Assembly: GCA_023258975.1 (NCBI GenBank)
Contig: JAHFRD010000001.1
Coordinates: 317,168 to 381,167, forward strand
DNA length: 64,000 nucleotides
DNA from: Hydrogenophilales bacterium
GTDB lineage: Bacteria; Pseudomonadota; Gammaproteobacteria; Burkholderiales; Thiobacillaceae
Direction: 5' to 3'
Every line of letters begins with the position of its first letter. The stretch's first letter is position 1. The notes under the pieces are model-generated. The model made no database searches. It had not been told where the DNA came from and saw only the letters and a program-made list of their open reading frames with translations. Positions 42,078 through 51,266 of this stretch are shown in pieces. A program made the position numbers and the translations under genes.

Positions 42078-42769
42078 GCGCCGCTCCAGGGGCCGGGTGT
42101 GTGGGCTTGCGGCGTCAACTCCGCCAGCAGGCGGCTGAACTCGCCGCGCGTGATCGCGCGCGCGCCCAGGGAAGCGAGATGCGCCGTTTTCATCTGGCAG
42201 TCGATGAGGCCGAAGCCGCGCTGTCTGAGGGCGGCGACCAGATGCGCCAGTGCGATCTTCGAGGCATCGGTCTTACGCGAGAACATGGATTCGCCGAAGA
42301 ATGCCCTACCCAGCGCGACTCCGTACAAACCCCCAACCAGTTCTTCACCGTCCTTGCCATCCATCCAGGTTTCAAAAGCGTGTGCATAGCCCGCCTCATG
42401 CAGTTCGCCGTAAGCCGCGATCATCGGCTCGCCGATCCAGGTACCGCCGCCCTCGCCACGCGGCGCGGCGCATTCCCGCATCACCCGGGTGAACGCCGTG
42501 TCCACCCGCACCTCGTAATCGGCACGCGCCAGCCTTTTCTTGAGCGAACGGGAGATTTTGAATTCCTCCGGGAACAAGACCATGCGCGGATCGGGCGACC
42601 ACCAGAGGATGGGTTCACCTTCGTTGAACCAGGGAAAGATGCCGCGCCGATACGCTTCCAGCAAGCGCCGCGAGGACAAATCCCCCCCCGCCGCGAGCAG
42701 ACCGTTGGGTTCCGTCAGCGCCTGTTCAAGCGGAGGAAACGCCGTGGTGGGTTGGAGCCAGGGGATCAT
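42074..42769 (-). CDS. aat: Leucyl/phenylalanyl-tRNA--protein transferase
   Basis: A 231-residue transferase with [20 protein letters not shown] (about residues 21-40), [20 protein letters not shown], and [20 protein letters not shown]. It adds Leu or Phe to N-terminal Lys or Arg for ClpS recognition. ATG 42769 overlaps the gloA stop (TGATG); the longer upstream frame is only read-through of gloA. With bpt directly after it, both branches of the bacterial N-end rule are encoded together. Confidence 0.93.
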   Translation of the reverse strand: MIPWLQPTTAFPPLEQALTEPNGLLAAGGDLSSRRLLEAYRRGIFPWFNEGEPILWWSPDPRMVLFPEEFKISRSLKKRLARADYEVRVDTAFTRVMRECAAPRGEGGGTWIGEPMIAAYGELHEAGYAHAFETWMDGKDGEELVGGLYGVALGRAFFGESMFSRKTDASKIALAHLVAALRQRGFGLIDCQMKTAHLASLGARAITRGEFSRLLAELTPQAHTPGPWSGA

Positions 42770-43164
42770 CAGCCGCCGCGCGTGCCCTTCTCGATGAATT
42801 CGATCTTGTAGCCATCCGGATCCTCGACAAATGCGATCACCGTTCCGCCGTACTGCATCGGCCCGGCCGGCCGGGCCACCTTTCCGCCTTTGGCGGCCAC
42901 CTCCGCGCAAGCCCGGCTGGCATCCTCGACTTCGAGGGCGATATGGCCGAACGCCGTGCCCAGGTCATAACGCTCCACGCCCCAGTTGTAAGTCAGCTCC
43001 AGCACGGTGTGCTCGGACTCGTCGCCGTAACCGACGAAAGCCAGGGTAAATCTGCCTTCCGGGTAGTCCTTGCGGCGCAAGAGCTTCATTCCGAGAACAT
43101 CGGTGTAGAACGTGATGGATCGTTCCAGGTCGCCGACCCGAAGCATGGTGTGCAACATGCGCAT
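42769..43164 (-). CDS. gloA: Lactoylglutathione lyase (glyoxalase I)
   Basis: A 131-residue VOC-fold metalloenzyme. [20 protein letters not shown] opens it (first metal His), [31 protein letters not shown] (second His) and [10 protein letters not shown] carry the remaining ligands. It isomerises the hemithioacetal of methylglyoxal and glutathione. ATG 43164 is the second-position start used by the family; the upstream frame extends into the SnoaL-like gene. Coupled to aat by one base. Confidence 0.93.
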   Translation of the reverse strand: MRMLHTMLRVGDLERSITFYTDVLGMKLLRRKDYPEGRFTLAFVGYGDESEHTVLELTYNWGVERYDLGTAFGHIALEVEDASRACAEVAAKGGKVARPAGPMQYGGTVIAFVEDPDGYKIEFIEKGTRGG

Positions 43165-43187
43165 GGCGGATGTCTCCCTGGTGAAAT

Positions 43188-43559
43188 TCAGGCGGTTTGA
43201 AACAGCGGCGTGGGGTCGGTGTAAACCAGATAGTCGACGATGGCCGCATCGCGCATGTGGAACAGATTGAGGAAAGGCAGGGTGACCGCCGTCGCGCCGG
43301 GAAAATGGTAGGTCACCTCGCCCTGCACGAAACACGTGTCAGGCGATTGCCCCCACCAGAAGCCGGTCAACTCATGGCTGAGACCGTTCAAGCCTGCGAA
43401 AAAAGCCGCGACATGCTCGCGTACCGCTTCATTGCCGACCACGGCGGGCTGGCTGCCATAACGGAACGTGCCGTCCTCGGCCAGATACGCGGCGAAGGCG
43501 GTAGCGTCTCGCGCGTCGATGCTGAGGAACAACTGGCGTACCCAGACGGGGATTTCCAT
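43188..43559 (-). CDS. SnoaL-like (NTF2-fold) protein
   Basis: A 123-residue small alpha+beta protein. The helix [20 protein letters not shown] followed by [11 protein letters not shown] and late strand [20 protein letters not shown] follow the NTF2/SnoaL-like cone fold used by many isomerases, cyclases and hydrolases. No catalytic residue can be assigned. ATG 43559 is chosen for CAGGAG seven bases upstream. It lies 23 bases before gloA and may share its transcript. Confidence 0.75.
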   Translation of the reverse strand: MEIPVWVRQLFLSIDARDATAFAAYLAEDGTFRYGSQPAVVGNEAVREHVAAFFAGLNGLSHELTGFWWGQSPDTCFVQGEVTYHFPGATAVTLPFLNLFHMRDAAIVDYLVYTDPTPLFQTA

Positions 43560-43582
43560 GCGAATGGCTCCTGTGAACGGTT

Positions 43583-44293
43583 TCAGAACTGAAAATAAAG
43601 GCGGCCATTCTGCCGCAGTTCGCCGCGAATTTTTTTCCAATCCGGGAACAGGATGCCCACTTCGCGCCAGAACGCCGGGGAGTGGTTGCGTTGTTTGAAA
43701 TGGGCGAGCTCGTGGCAGATCACGTAGTCGATGGCCTCGGGCGGCGCCTTCAACAGGCGCCAGTTGAGGCTGATCACGCCCTTGGCCGAGTTGCTTCCCC
43801 AGCGGGTACGGGCGTTGGACAGGCGCAATGGCGGCATGGCGAGTCCGGCGCGGGCGGCATGATGGGCCAGGCGTTCGCCCAGCAGCGCGCGGGCGTGGCG
43901 TTGATACCAGCGCAACACCAGGGCCGGCGCCCGCGCGGGCGTGGCGTTGCAGAGCAGGGCCGCGCCGTCCCGTCGGGCTCGGGCCGGGCCGGGCTGATCG
44001 AGCAATTCGAGGATCAGATGCCCCCCCAGGTAGGGCAGCGGCGCGCCGTCCCGCCATTCGAAGCGGTGCTCCCGCGCGGCCAGCAGGCGGGTGCTGATCC
44101 ACTCCGCATGTTTGTTCAGGAAACCGTGGATGTCGTGTCGCGCGAGAAATAGAGGCGCGTTGACCACCACTTCACCAGCCTCGCTGACCTTGACGGACAA
44201 ACTACGACGGCGAGGACTGCGGCGCAGATGACATTGCAGCGCCTGCTCGCCCAGGCTGATGTGGAGTAATTCCTCCGTGATCCGGGAAGCCAA
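43583..44293 (-). CDS. YgjP/SprT-type zinc metallopeptidase (DUF45)
   Basis: A 236-residue protein. The zinc motif is YVICHELAHFKQRNHSPAFW (about residues 188-207), with both His of HExxH and a third His downstream; the N-terminal half is basic and DNA- or RNA-binding-like (RRSPRRRSLSVKV). YgjP-family proteins are metal-dependent and little characterised. It starts with TTG 44293, five bases after the frdB stop; no ATG is in frame near the N-terminus, and the family N-terminus begins here. Probably co-transcribed with frdB. Confidence 0.82.
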   Translation of the reverse strand: MASRITEELLHISLGEQALQCHLRRSPRRRSLSVKVSEAGEVVVNAPLFLARHDIHGFLNKHAEWISTRLLAAREHRFEWRDGAPLPYLGGHLILELLDQPGPARARRDGAALLCNATPARAPALVLRWYQRHARALLGERLAHHAARAGLAMPPLRLSNARTRWGSNSAKGVISLNWRLLKAPPEAIDYVICHELAHFKQRNHSPAFWREVGILFPDWKKIRGELRQNGRLYFQF

Positions 44294-44297
44294 GCGA

Positions 44298-45023
44298 CTA
44301 CAGCCCCTGCCGCGCCATCGCCCGGCGCATGAAGGCGATTTGGGTTTGCAGAGAAAGCTCCTTGGGGCAGACGTCCTGGCAGCCGAGCAGGCTCATGCAG
44401 CCGAAGATGCCGCTATCGTCGCCGATGAGCTGGTAATACTCGGCGTCGGAGCGGTCGTCGCGCGGGTCGAGGCGAAATCGAGCGAGTTTGTTCAGGCCCA
44501 CCGCGCCGACGAAATCCGGCCGCATCTGGGCGCTGCCGCAGGCGGCCACGCAGCAGCCACATTCGATGCAGCGGTCAAGTTCATAGATGGATTCGGCCAG
44601 TTCCGGATCCATCGCGATTTCAATCTCGTTCAAGTTCACCTCTCCGGCCGCGTGCACCCAGGCTTGCAGGCGCTCGCTCATGGCGCGCATCCATTTGCCG
44701 GTATTCACCGAGAGATCGGCGATCAACTCGAAACCGGGCAGCGGGAACAGGCTGATGTCGGCCGGGAGCTCGCCCGTGAGGCTGCGGCAGGCCAGGCCGG
44801 GGCGGCCGTTGATGAGCATCGCGCAGGAACCGCAGACCCCGGCGCGGCAGACGAAATCGAAGGAGAGGCCGGGATCGAACTCCTCGCGGATACGGGTCAG
44901 CGCGATGAACAGCGTCATGCCCGGCGCTTCCTCCACCTGGTAGTCGCGCACGCCGGGCACGCTGTCGGGATCGCGCGGGTTGTGGCGGAAGACGTGGAAA
45001 GTGAGTGTGCGGGAAGCGGTCAT
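44298..45023 (-). CDS. frdB: Fumarate reductase/succinate dehydrogenase iron-sulfur subunit
   Basis: A 241-residue subunit with the three cluster motifs: [21 protein letters not shown] (plant-type [2Fe-2S], first Cys about residue 59), [13 protein letters not shown] ([4Fe-4S]) and [16 protein letters not shown] ([3Fe-4S], its ligands also taken from the second motif's terminal Cys). It passes electrons between FrdA and the membrane subunit. ATG 45023 overlaps the frdA stop (ATGA). The order C-A-B with one large cytochrome subunit and no second membrane subunit is the Wolinella class-B arrangement. Confidence 0.93.
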   Translation of the reverse strand: MTASRTLTFHVFRHNPRDPDSVPGVRDYQVEEAPGMTLFIALTRIREEFDPGLSFDFVCRAGVCGSCAMLINGRPGLACRSLTGELPADISLFPLPGFELIADLSVNTGKWMRAMSERLQAWVHAAGEVNLNEIEIAMDPELAESIYELDRCIECGCCVAACGSAQMRPDFVGAVGLNKLARFRLDPRDDRSDAEYYQLIGDDSGIFGCMSLLGCQDVCPKELSLQTQIAFMRRAMARQGL

Positions 45024-46990
45024 GGCAAGGGTTCGTCCAGGCGCTCGTTGCGGCCGCGGTATTTCAGCGGCAGGAACTGCTTGAATGACATCAGGTAGGA
45101 CTGGGCGGCATGGCGGTCGAGTTTGGCCGCGTGCATTTCATCGACTTCGGCCTGGCGCGACGCGGCATCGGGATGTTCGATGAGGTTTTTCGCGCCGTAG
45201 CCGCGAAAACCGGGCGGCAATTCCATACGCGACACCTCCAGTTCCTCGTATTCCAGCGTCGGCAACGCCTCGCCCTCGTACCAGCAGGCCAGGGTGCGGT
45301 TGAGCCAGTCGCGGTCATTGCGCGCGGGGGCGTCCTCGCGGAAATGCGCGCCCCGGCTTTCCGCGCGGTTCAAGGCGCCCATCGCCACGGTGAGCGCGAC
45401 TTTCAACATGCGCGGCAGGCGATAGGCGAGCACCAGTTCGGGGTTGGCATCCAGGCCACCACGAACGCCGATTTCTTCACTGCGCGCGAGCAGGCCGGCC
45501 AACTCCGCCACCGCGCTTTCCAGATCGGGGCCGTTGCGGAACAGGCCGACCTTGTCGGTCATGATCTGTTCCATGCGCCGCCGCAGGCTTACGGCGTTCT
45601 CCCCGCCGGGTCGAGTGAGGAGTTGTTCCAGATGGCGCTGTTCGCGCAGCACGAAGTCACGCGCCAACGCGGTGGAAATTTCCAGGTCACCATGCGCGGA
45701 CTGGCAGAAATCGGCCACGTATTCGCCCACCAACATGCCCGCCACCACGGTTTCCGCCACCGAGTTGCCACCCAGGCGGTTGAAGCCGTGCAAGTCCCAG
45801 CAGGCGGCCTCGCCACAGGAGAACAGGCCGGACAGCCAGGGCGACTCGCCGCGATGGTCGGTGCGCACGCCCCCCATCGAGTAATGCTGGGTGGGGCGCA
45901 CCGGGATGAAGTCCTTCGCCGGGTCGATACCGAGGAAATAGCGGCAGATGTCCTTCACCTCGCGCAGATTCCTGTCGATGTGCGCGGCGCCCAGTTGCGT
46001 GATGTCCAGCCAGAGGTGCTCGCCATAGGACGAGCGGGCGCCCTTGCCCGCGCGCATGTGCTCGGCCATGCGGCGCGAGACCACATCGCGCGAGGCCAGG
46101 TCTTTCTTCTCCGGCTCGTAGTCCGGCATGAAGCGATGGCCGTCGGCGTCGCGCAACACGCCGCCGTCGCCGCGACAGCCTTCGGTCACCAGAATGCCGG
46201 CCGGAACGATGGCGGTGGGATGGAACTGCACCGCTTCCATGTTGCCCAGGCGCGCCACCCCGGTTTCCAGGGCCAGGGCCGCGCCCATGCCTTCGTTAAT
46301 CAGTGCGTTGGTGGAAATGCCGTAGAGGCGTCCGTAACCGCCGCTGGCGATGACCGTGGCGCGCGCCAGATGCGCGGAGAGTTCGCCGCTCATCAGGTCG
46401 CGCACCACCGCGCCGTGGCAACGCTGGCCGTCGTGGATCAGGGCCAGCGCTTCCTGGCGCTCCAGCACCGGGATGGATTCGGCGATGACCCGGTCGGAAA
46501 GGGTGTAGAGCATGGCGTGGCCGGTGCCGTCCGAGGTGTAGCAGGTGCGCCACTTGCGGGTGCCGCCGAAGTCGCGCGCGGTAATCAGGCCGTGCGCGGC
46601 CTCGCGTTCCGTCAGGGTCACCCGCTCACCGTTGATGACCACCTCGTGCTCGCCCGCGCGCACCCGATTCCAGGCCACGCCCCAGGCGGCCAGTTCGCGG
46701 ATCGCCTTGGGCGCCACATGGGCGAACATGCGCGCCACCCGTTGATCGCAGCCCCAGTCGGAACCGCGCACGGTGTCCTCGAAATGCACGTCCTCGTTGT
46801 CGCCCTCGCCCTTGAAACAGTTCGCCAGGCTGGCCTGCATGCCGCCCTGGGCGGCGACCGAATGCGAACGCTTGGCCGGCACCAGCGACAGGATGGAAGG
46901 TTCCAGGCCACGCCGCTTCACCGCCAGAGCGAGGCGCTGCCCGGCCAGGCCGCCGCCGATGACCAGCACATCGGAATGGAGGATCTTCAT
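45020..46990 (-). CDS. frdA: Fumarate reductase flavoprotein subunit
   Basis: A 656-residue flavoprotein. [20 protein letters not shown] (about residues 10-29) binds [19 protein letters not shown] carries the covalent-FAD His (AQGG region), and [14 protein letters not shown] holds the active-site substrate residues. [21 protein letters not shown] is the second FAD segment. The length is longer than E. coli FrdA (602) and matches epsilon-type enzymes. The enzyme may run as fumarate reductase in anaerobic growth or, with suitable quinone, as succinate dehydrogenase. It overlaps both neighbours by four bases. Confidence 0.93.
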   Translation of the reverse strand: MKILHSDVLVIGGGLAGQRLALAVKRRGLEPSILSLVPAKRSHSVAAQGGMQASLANCFKGEGDNEDVHFEDTVRGSDWGCDQRVARMFAHVAPKAIRELAAWGVAWNRVRAGEHEVVINGERVTLTEREAAHGLITARDFGGTRKWRTCYTSDGTGHAMLYTLSDRVIAESIPVLERQEALALIHDGQRCHGAVVRDLMSGELSAHLARATVIASGGYGRLYGISTNALINEGMGAALALETGVARLGNMEAVQFHPTAIVPAGILVTEGCRGDGGVLRDADGHRFMPDYEPEKKDLASRDVVSRRMAEHMRAGKGARSSYGEHLWLDITQLGAAHIDRNLREVKDICRYFLGIDPAKDFIPVRPTQHYSMGGVRTDHRGESPWLSGLFSCGEAACWDLHGFNRLGGNSVAETVVAGMLVGEYVADFCQSAHGDLEISTALARDFVLREQRHLEQLLTRPGGENAVSLRRRMEQIMTDKVGLFRNGPDLESAVAELAGLLARSEEIGVRGGLDANPELVLAYRLPRMLKVALTVAMGALNRAESRGAHFREDAPARNDRDWLNRTLACWYEGEALPTLEYEELEVSRMELPPGFRGYGAKNLIEHPDAASRQAEVDEMHAAKLDRHAAQSYLMSFKQFLPLKYRGRNERLDEPLP

Positions 46991-47727
46991 GACGCGGCTC
47001 TCTGCCAGGTGGGCACGTAGGGTTCACCCACACGCGGCGCATGTTCCATGCCCAGTTTGAGGTAAGCCGCCAGGGTGGTCAGGCCAAGTACCAGAAAGAA
47101 CACGGTCAGACTCCATTTCAGGCGTTTCAACCTGCGTCGCGCGGCGATTGCATCCTTGAAGTCGCCCCATTTCACCGCAAGCCGGTAGAGGCCGATGCCG
47201 CCATGCAATTCCACCAGGAACAGCAGCACCAGATAGAGCGGCCACATGCGCCCGCTCCAGACCCGGTCGGCGGATTCATACGGGCCGATCAGTTCCGGGT
47301 GGGTCAGCATCAGGTAGAGGTGAACCGGCGCCAGGAAGAACATGGCGAAGCCGGTGATGACCTGCGCGAACCAGAGGATCGTGTCTTCGTGGTGCATGGC
47401 GCGCATGAGTCGCAAATAAGCCATGTGCTGGCCCCAATGCGTGGGGAACTTGCGCAACGCCAGCCAGGCATGCGTCACGAACAGCGCGAACACCGTCGCC
47501 ACGAAAGCGGAGACCAGCCAGGGCAAGGGGCTGCCGAAGAAGAAATACCCTTCGAAGAATCGCGCCACGGCCCACATGGCGTCGTTGCCCAGCAGAATGG
47601 ACGAGACGAACAGCATGTGCAGCCACATGAACAGGCCAAGGAAGAGGCCGCTGGCGCTTTGCAGCAGATCCAGGCGCGCGGGCCAGCGGTCGATGCGGGG
47701 GAGGAGGAAGGAATCGGGGTCTTTCAT
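46987..47727 (-). CDS. frdC: Fumarate reductase di-heme cytochrome b subunit
   Basis: A 246-residue membrane protein with five segments. Four conserved-type His lie in or near them: [42 protein letters not shown] and [13 protein letters not shown], plus a further [15 protein letters not shown]. This matches the two-haem Wolinella succinogenes FrdC, not the haem-free E. coli FrdCD. Such enzymes reduce fumarate with menaquinol across the membrane. ATG 47727 is chosen for family length; the upstream frame extension runs into the plsC region. It begins the frdCAB operon. Confidence 0.88.
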   Translation of the reverse strand: MKDPDSFLLPRIDRWPARLDLLQSASGLFLGLFMWLHMLFVSSILLGNDAMWAVARFFEGYFFFGSPLPWLVSAFVATVFALFVTHAWLALRKFPTHWGQHMAYLRLMRAMHHEDTILWFAQVITGFAMFFLAPVHLYLMLTHPELIGPYESADRVWSGRMWPLYLVLLFLVELHGGIGLYRLAVKWGDFKDAIAARRRLKRLKWSLTVFFLVLGLTTLAAYLKLGMEHAPRVGEPYVPTWQRAAS

Positions 47728-47743
47728 GATCGAGCAGCGTGGA

Positions 47744-48445
47744 TCAGAGGCGCGCCATCGTCGCCTCAATCCAGGTTTCGGCTTCCGCGAGGACGGCGCT
47801 GGCCTTGCGGCCCTGGGTGGCAATGGCCGGGCCGATCACCACCGTGATTTCACCCGGCCGCTTGATGAAGGCGTTCTTCGGCCAGCAACGCCCGGCGTTG
47901 TGCGCCACCGGCACCACCGGCACACCGCACTTGGCCGCCAGCCAGGCGCCGCCGATCTGGTAATCGCCCTTCTCGCCCACGCCCACGCGCGTGCCTTCCG
48001 GGAAGACCAGCACCCAGAAGCCCGTATTCAGGCGCGCCCGCCCCTGCGCTTCCAGTTGTTTCAAGGCCTCGCGCCCGGCCCCACGGTCGATGGCGATGGG
48101 TGAAAACAACGCCAGGCCCCAGCCAAAAAACGGGATGCGCAACAGGCTCTTCTTCAACACGAACGACAGCGGCGGAAAAATCTGCTGAAAGGCGATGGTC
48201 TCCCAGGCGGACTGGTGCTTGGCCAGCACCACGGCCGGTTCTTTCGGCAGGTTCTCGCGGCCCTCGACGCGGAAGGAGATACCCACCATCCAGCGCGCCA
48301 GCCAGATCACCACCCGCCCCCACAGGGTGATGAAGCGATAACGCGGCAGCGCCGGCACCGGCGCGGCGAGCAGGATCAGCAGGCTGAAGGGGATGGTCAG
48401 CGCGGTCTTGACCAGGAAATAGAGGAGGGAGCGGAGGAATGGCAT
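47744..48445 (-). CDS. plsC: 1-acyl-sn-glycerol-3-phosphate acyltransferase
   Basis: A 233-residue membrane acyltransferase: one N-terminal helix (FLVKTALTIPFSLLILLAAP), then VVLAKHQSAWETIAFQ (the H-x4-D/E motif reads HQSAWE) and VLVFPEGTRVGVGEKGDYQI (FPEGTR, glycerophosphate binding), with VPVVPVAHNAGRCW. It makes phosphatidic acid. ATG 48445 is favoured by GGAGGAAT just before it. The frdC start is 17 bases downstream, so the two may be read together. Confidence 0.92.
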   Translation of the reverse strand: MPFLRSLLYFLVKTALTIPFSLLILLAAPVPALPRYRFITLWGRVVIWLARWMVGISFRVEGRENLPKEPAVVLAKHQSAWETIAFQQIFPPLSFVLKKSLLRIPFFGWGLALFSPIAIDRGAGREALKQLEAQGRARLNTGFWVLVFPEGTRVGVGEKGDYQIGGAWLAAKCGVPVVPVAHNAGRCWPKNAFIKRPGEITVVIGPAIATQGRKASAVLAEAETWIEATMARL

Positions 48446-48483
48446 GGAACTCGTGTCGGCATCCTGCCGGCGGGTTAACAATC

Positions 48484-48506
48484 GCCGGCAAGCGCGCCGG
48501 CGCTAC
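48484..48506 (+). repeat. Intergenic GCCGGC hairpin with dispersed GCCGGCGCTAC motif
   Basis: GCCGGC-loop-GCCGGC (48484-48501) followed by GCTAC. It sits in the 79-base gap between the gmhB 3' end and the plsC start. Identical 11-mers are seen at 25662 and 56955, reverse complement at 12584. Confidence 0.5.
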
Positions 48507-48524
48507 AGGGTGGGTTCGCCGGGA

Positions 48525-49067
48525 TCACGCCGCCTCGGCGAGGATGGCCCGCACGGCATCGGCGAGATCTTCATAGACCGGCGTGCCTTCCGGCATCTGG
48601 CCGCCTTCCAGGGTACGAATACCCTTGCCGGTCTTCACCAGCATCGGCCGCGCGCCCACCGCATGTGCCGCCTGCATGTCGCGCAGGGAATCGCCGATGG
48701 CCGGCACCCCGCGCAGATCGCGGCGCATCCGGGTGGCGATCTCCTGGAACAGACCCGGCTTCGGCTTGCGGCAGGCGCAACGGGAGTCGGCCGCGTGCGG
48801 ACAGAAAAACACCGCGTCGATTCGGCCACCGGCCTGGGCCACCAGCTTGTGCATCTTGGCGTGGATGGCGTTGAGCGTGGACATATCGAACAGGCCGCGC
48901 CCGACCCCGGACTGATTCGACGCCACCACCACGCGATACCCCGCCTGGCACAGTCGGGCGATGGCCTCCAGGCTGCCCGGAATCGGCTGCCATTCCTGTG
49001 GGTTCTTGATGAACTGGTCGGAGTCGAAATTGATGACGCCGTCGCGGTCGAGAATGACGAGTTTCAT
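48525..49067 (-). CDS. gmhB: D-glycero-beta-D-manno-heptose-1,7-bisphosphate 7-phosphatase
   Basis: A 180-residue HAD phosphatase. KLVILDRDGVINFDSD gives the two catalytic Asp (residues about 7 and 9), VVVASNQSGVGRG the second motif, and VFFCPHAADSRCACRKPKPG the zinc-binding Cys/His loop typical of GmhB. It dephosphorylates the heptose intermediate for LPS inner core. ATG 49067 fits the family start; ATG 49109 is too early. No other heptose gene is nearby. Confidence 0.92.
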   Translation of the reverse strand: MKLVILDRDGVINFDSDQFIKNPQEWQPIPGSLEAIARLCQAGYRVVVASNQSGVGRGLFDMSTLNAIHAKMHKLVAQAGGRIDAVFFCPHAADSRCACRKPKPGLFQEIATRMRRDLRGVPAIGDSLRDMQAAHAVGARPMLVKTGKGIRTLEGGQMPEGTPVYEDLADAVRAILAEAA

Positions 49068-49157
49068 GCGATTTCCTTCATACGGCCAGAGCTGTAGACC
49101 AGAAGGCACTCCGATCCATAAACATGGACGTGAGTATGCCGTAAGCCGGATTCACGA

Positions 49158-51266
49158 TCACACCGCCAGCCTGGACAAATCCGCCACCCGGTTCATGGCG
49201 CGGTGCAGGCGCGCGAGCAGGCCTAAGCGGTTGTTGCGCAGGTTGGCGTCTTCCACGTTGACCATGACGCCATCGAAGAAGTCGTCCACCGGGCCTTTCA
49301 GCGCCGCCAGGGCTTGCAGCGAGGCGGCGTAATCGCCCGCGTCGAAAGCCGCGTCCGCGACCGGCTCGACCTCGGCCAGGGCGGCGTTGAGGGCGATCTC
49401 CGCCGCTTCCTGGAGCAGGTAGGGGTTGCTCACCGGCTCCACCACGCCCTCGACCTTTTTCAGGATGTTGCCCACCCGCTTGTTGGCGGCGGCAAGAGCG
49501 GGCGCCTCCGGCAACGCGGCGAAAGCGCGCACGGCGGCCAGGCGTTGGGGGATGTCGCCCAGGCGTTGCGGGCGCTGCGATACCACCGCATCCACTTCCT
49601 GGGCCGTATAACCCTGCTCGCGCAGCAGGCCGGAGAGCCGCTCGAACATGAAGGCGCCGACCTGGGTGGCCACTTCTTCCGGGAACCCACGCACACCGGC
49701 CGCCACGACCAGCAGGGTATCCAGATGCAGCGGCAGGTTGCGTTCCATCAGGATGCGGATGACGCCGAGCGCGTGGCGACGCAGGGCAAAAGGATCCTTG
49801 TCCCCGGTCGGTATCTGGCCGATGCCGAACAGGCCGACCAGGGTTTCCAGTTTGTCGGCCAGGGCGACGCACAGGCCGACCTCGTTGCGCGGCAGTTCAT
49901 CCCCGGCGAAACGCGGCTTGTAGTGGTCCTCGATGGCATCGGCCACCTCGCCGGGCAGGCCGTCGTTGAGCGCGTAGTAGCGCCCCATGACGCCCTGCAA
50001 CTCGGGGAACTCGCCCACCATGTCGGTGAGCAGGTCGGTTTTGGCCAGCGACGCCGCCTGGGTCACCTGGGCCTCCAGTTCCTTGCCGCCCAGCATCGCC
50101 GCGATGGCGGCGGCGATCATCCGCACCTTCTGGCCGCGCGCCCCCTGGCTGCCCAGCTTGTTGTGATAGACCACGCGGTCCAGCGCCTCGACGCGGGAAG
50201 CGAGCGTCTTCTTGCGATCCTGGTCATAGAAGAACTTGGCGTCGGCCAGACGCGGGCGCACCACCCGCTCGTTGCCACCGATCACCGCGCTCGGGTCGGC
50301 CGGGGAGATGTTGGAAACGATGAGGAACTGGTGGGTCAGTTTCCCGGCGGCGTCCAGGAGCGGGAAATACTTCTGGTTGGCCTTCATGGTGAGAATCAGG
50401 CACTCCTGCGGCACTTCCAGATATTCCGTCTCGAACTGGCACAGAAGCACGTTGGGGCGCTCGACCAGGGCGGTGACCTCGTCCAGCAGGGCGTCATCCT
50501 CGATGGGTTTGACGCCACCACCGACCTTGGCCGCCGCTTCGTGAAGCTGACGCGCGATCTCGGCGCGGCGCGCGGCGAAGCTGGCGATCACCGCGCCTTC
50601 CGCTTGCAACTGCGCGGCGTAGCTGTCCGCTTCCTTGATGGCAACGGGGTGAACGGCGGCCTCGAAACGATGGCCTTGGGTATCGCGGCCGGCATTGAGG
50701 CCGAGGGTGGAAATCGCCACCACGTCCGCGCCATGCAGGGCAACGAGACCGTGCGCCGGGCGCACGAAGTTGACCGTGCTCCAGCCGTCCGCCAATTGAT
50801 AGGTCATGACCTTGGGAATCGGCAGTTTGGCCAAGGCCTCGTCCAGCGCCTTCTGTAGCGCGTCGGCCAGGGTGGCGCCCTCGGCGATGCTGTCATGGAA
50901 CAGGGCTTCGGCCTTACCGTCGGATGCGCGCCTGAGTTGCGGCACAACCGAGGCATCCAGGCCCATCGCGCCCAATCTTTTCAGCAACGCCGGAGTGGCC
51001 TGGCCCTCGGCGGTGAGCGCGATGCCGACCGGCATCAGTTTGTGCGACACCGGCTTGTCAGCGGCCCGCGCCACGACGTTCGTGAGATGCGCGGCCAGAC
51101 GGCGTGGCGAGGCAAAGGACGAGACGACGCTATCAACGGTGACCAGTCCCTGCACCCTGAGGCTGTCGGCGAGGGTAAGGGCAAAGGACTCACCCAGTTT
51201 TTTCAGGGCCTTGGGCGGCAGTTCTTCGACGAACAGTTCTACGAGCAGGGAATGGGTCAAGGTCAT
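49158..51266 (-). CDS. glyS: Glycine--tRNA ligase beta subunit
   Basis: A 702-residue beta subunit, the usual length. LLVELFVEELPPKALKKLGE opens it; EVPQECLILTMKANQKYFPL and VSNISPADPSAVIGGNERVV are central markers, with the C-terminal anticodon-binding-like domain ending FFDGVMVNVEDANLRNNRLG. It forms the alpha2beta2 enzyme with glyQ. Its ATG 51266 overlaps the stop of an unrelated ATPase-DUF4325 gene (ATGA) instead of following glyQ directly. Confidence 0.96.
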   Translation of the reverse strand: MTLTHSLLVELFVEELPPKALKKLGESFALTLADSLRVQGLVTVDSVVSSFASPRRLAAHLTNVVARAADKPVSHKLMPVGIALTAEGQATPALLKRLGAMGLDASVVPQLRRASDGKAEALFHDSIAEGATLADALQKALDEALAKLPIPKVMTYQLADGWSTVNFVRPAHGLVALHGADVVAISTLGLNAGRDTQGHRFEAAVHPVAIKEADSYAAQLQAEGAVIASFAARRAEIARQLHEAAAKVGGGVKPIEDDALLDEVTALVERPNVLLCQFETEYLEVPQECLILTMKANQKYFPLLDAAGKLTHQFLIVSNISPADPSAVIGGNERVVRPRLADAKFFYDQDRKKTLASRVEALDRVVYHNKLGSQGARGQKVRMIAAAIAAMLGGKELEAQVTQAASLAKTDLLTDMVGEFPELQGVMGRYYALNDGLPGEVADAIEDHYKPRFAGDELPRNEVGLCVALADKLETLVGLFGIGQIPTGDKDPFALRRHALGVIRILMERNLPLHLDTLLVVAAGVRGFPEEVATQVGAFMFERLSGLLREQGYTAQEVDAVVSQRPQRLGDIPQRLAAVRAFAALPEAPALAAANKRVGNILKKVEGVVEPVSNPYLLQEAAEIALNAALAEVEPVADAAFDAGDYAASLQALAALKGPVDDFFDGVMVNVEDANLRNNRLGLLARLHRAMNRVADLSRLAV

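Noticed and set aside
45110-47020. 636-codon plus-strand frame antisense to frdA
   Set aside because: Long antisense frames are usual opposite GC-rich genes; the frdA frame has full family motifs and the antisense product has none.
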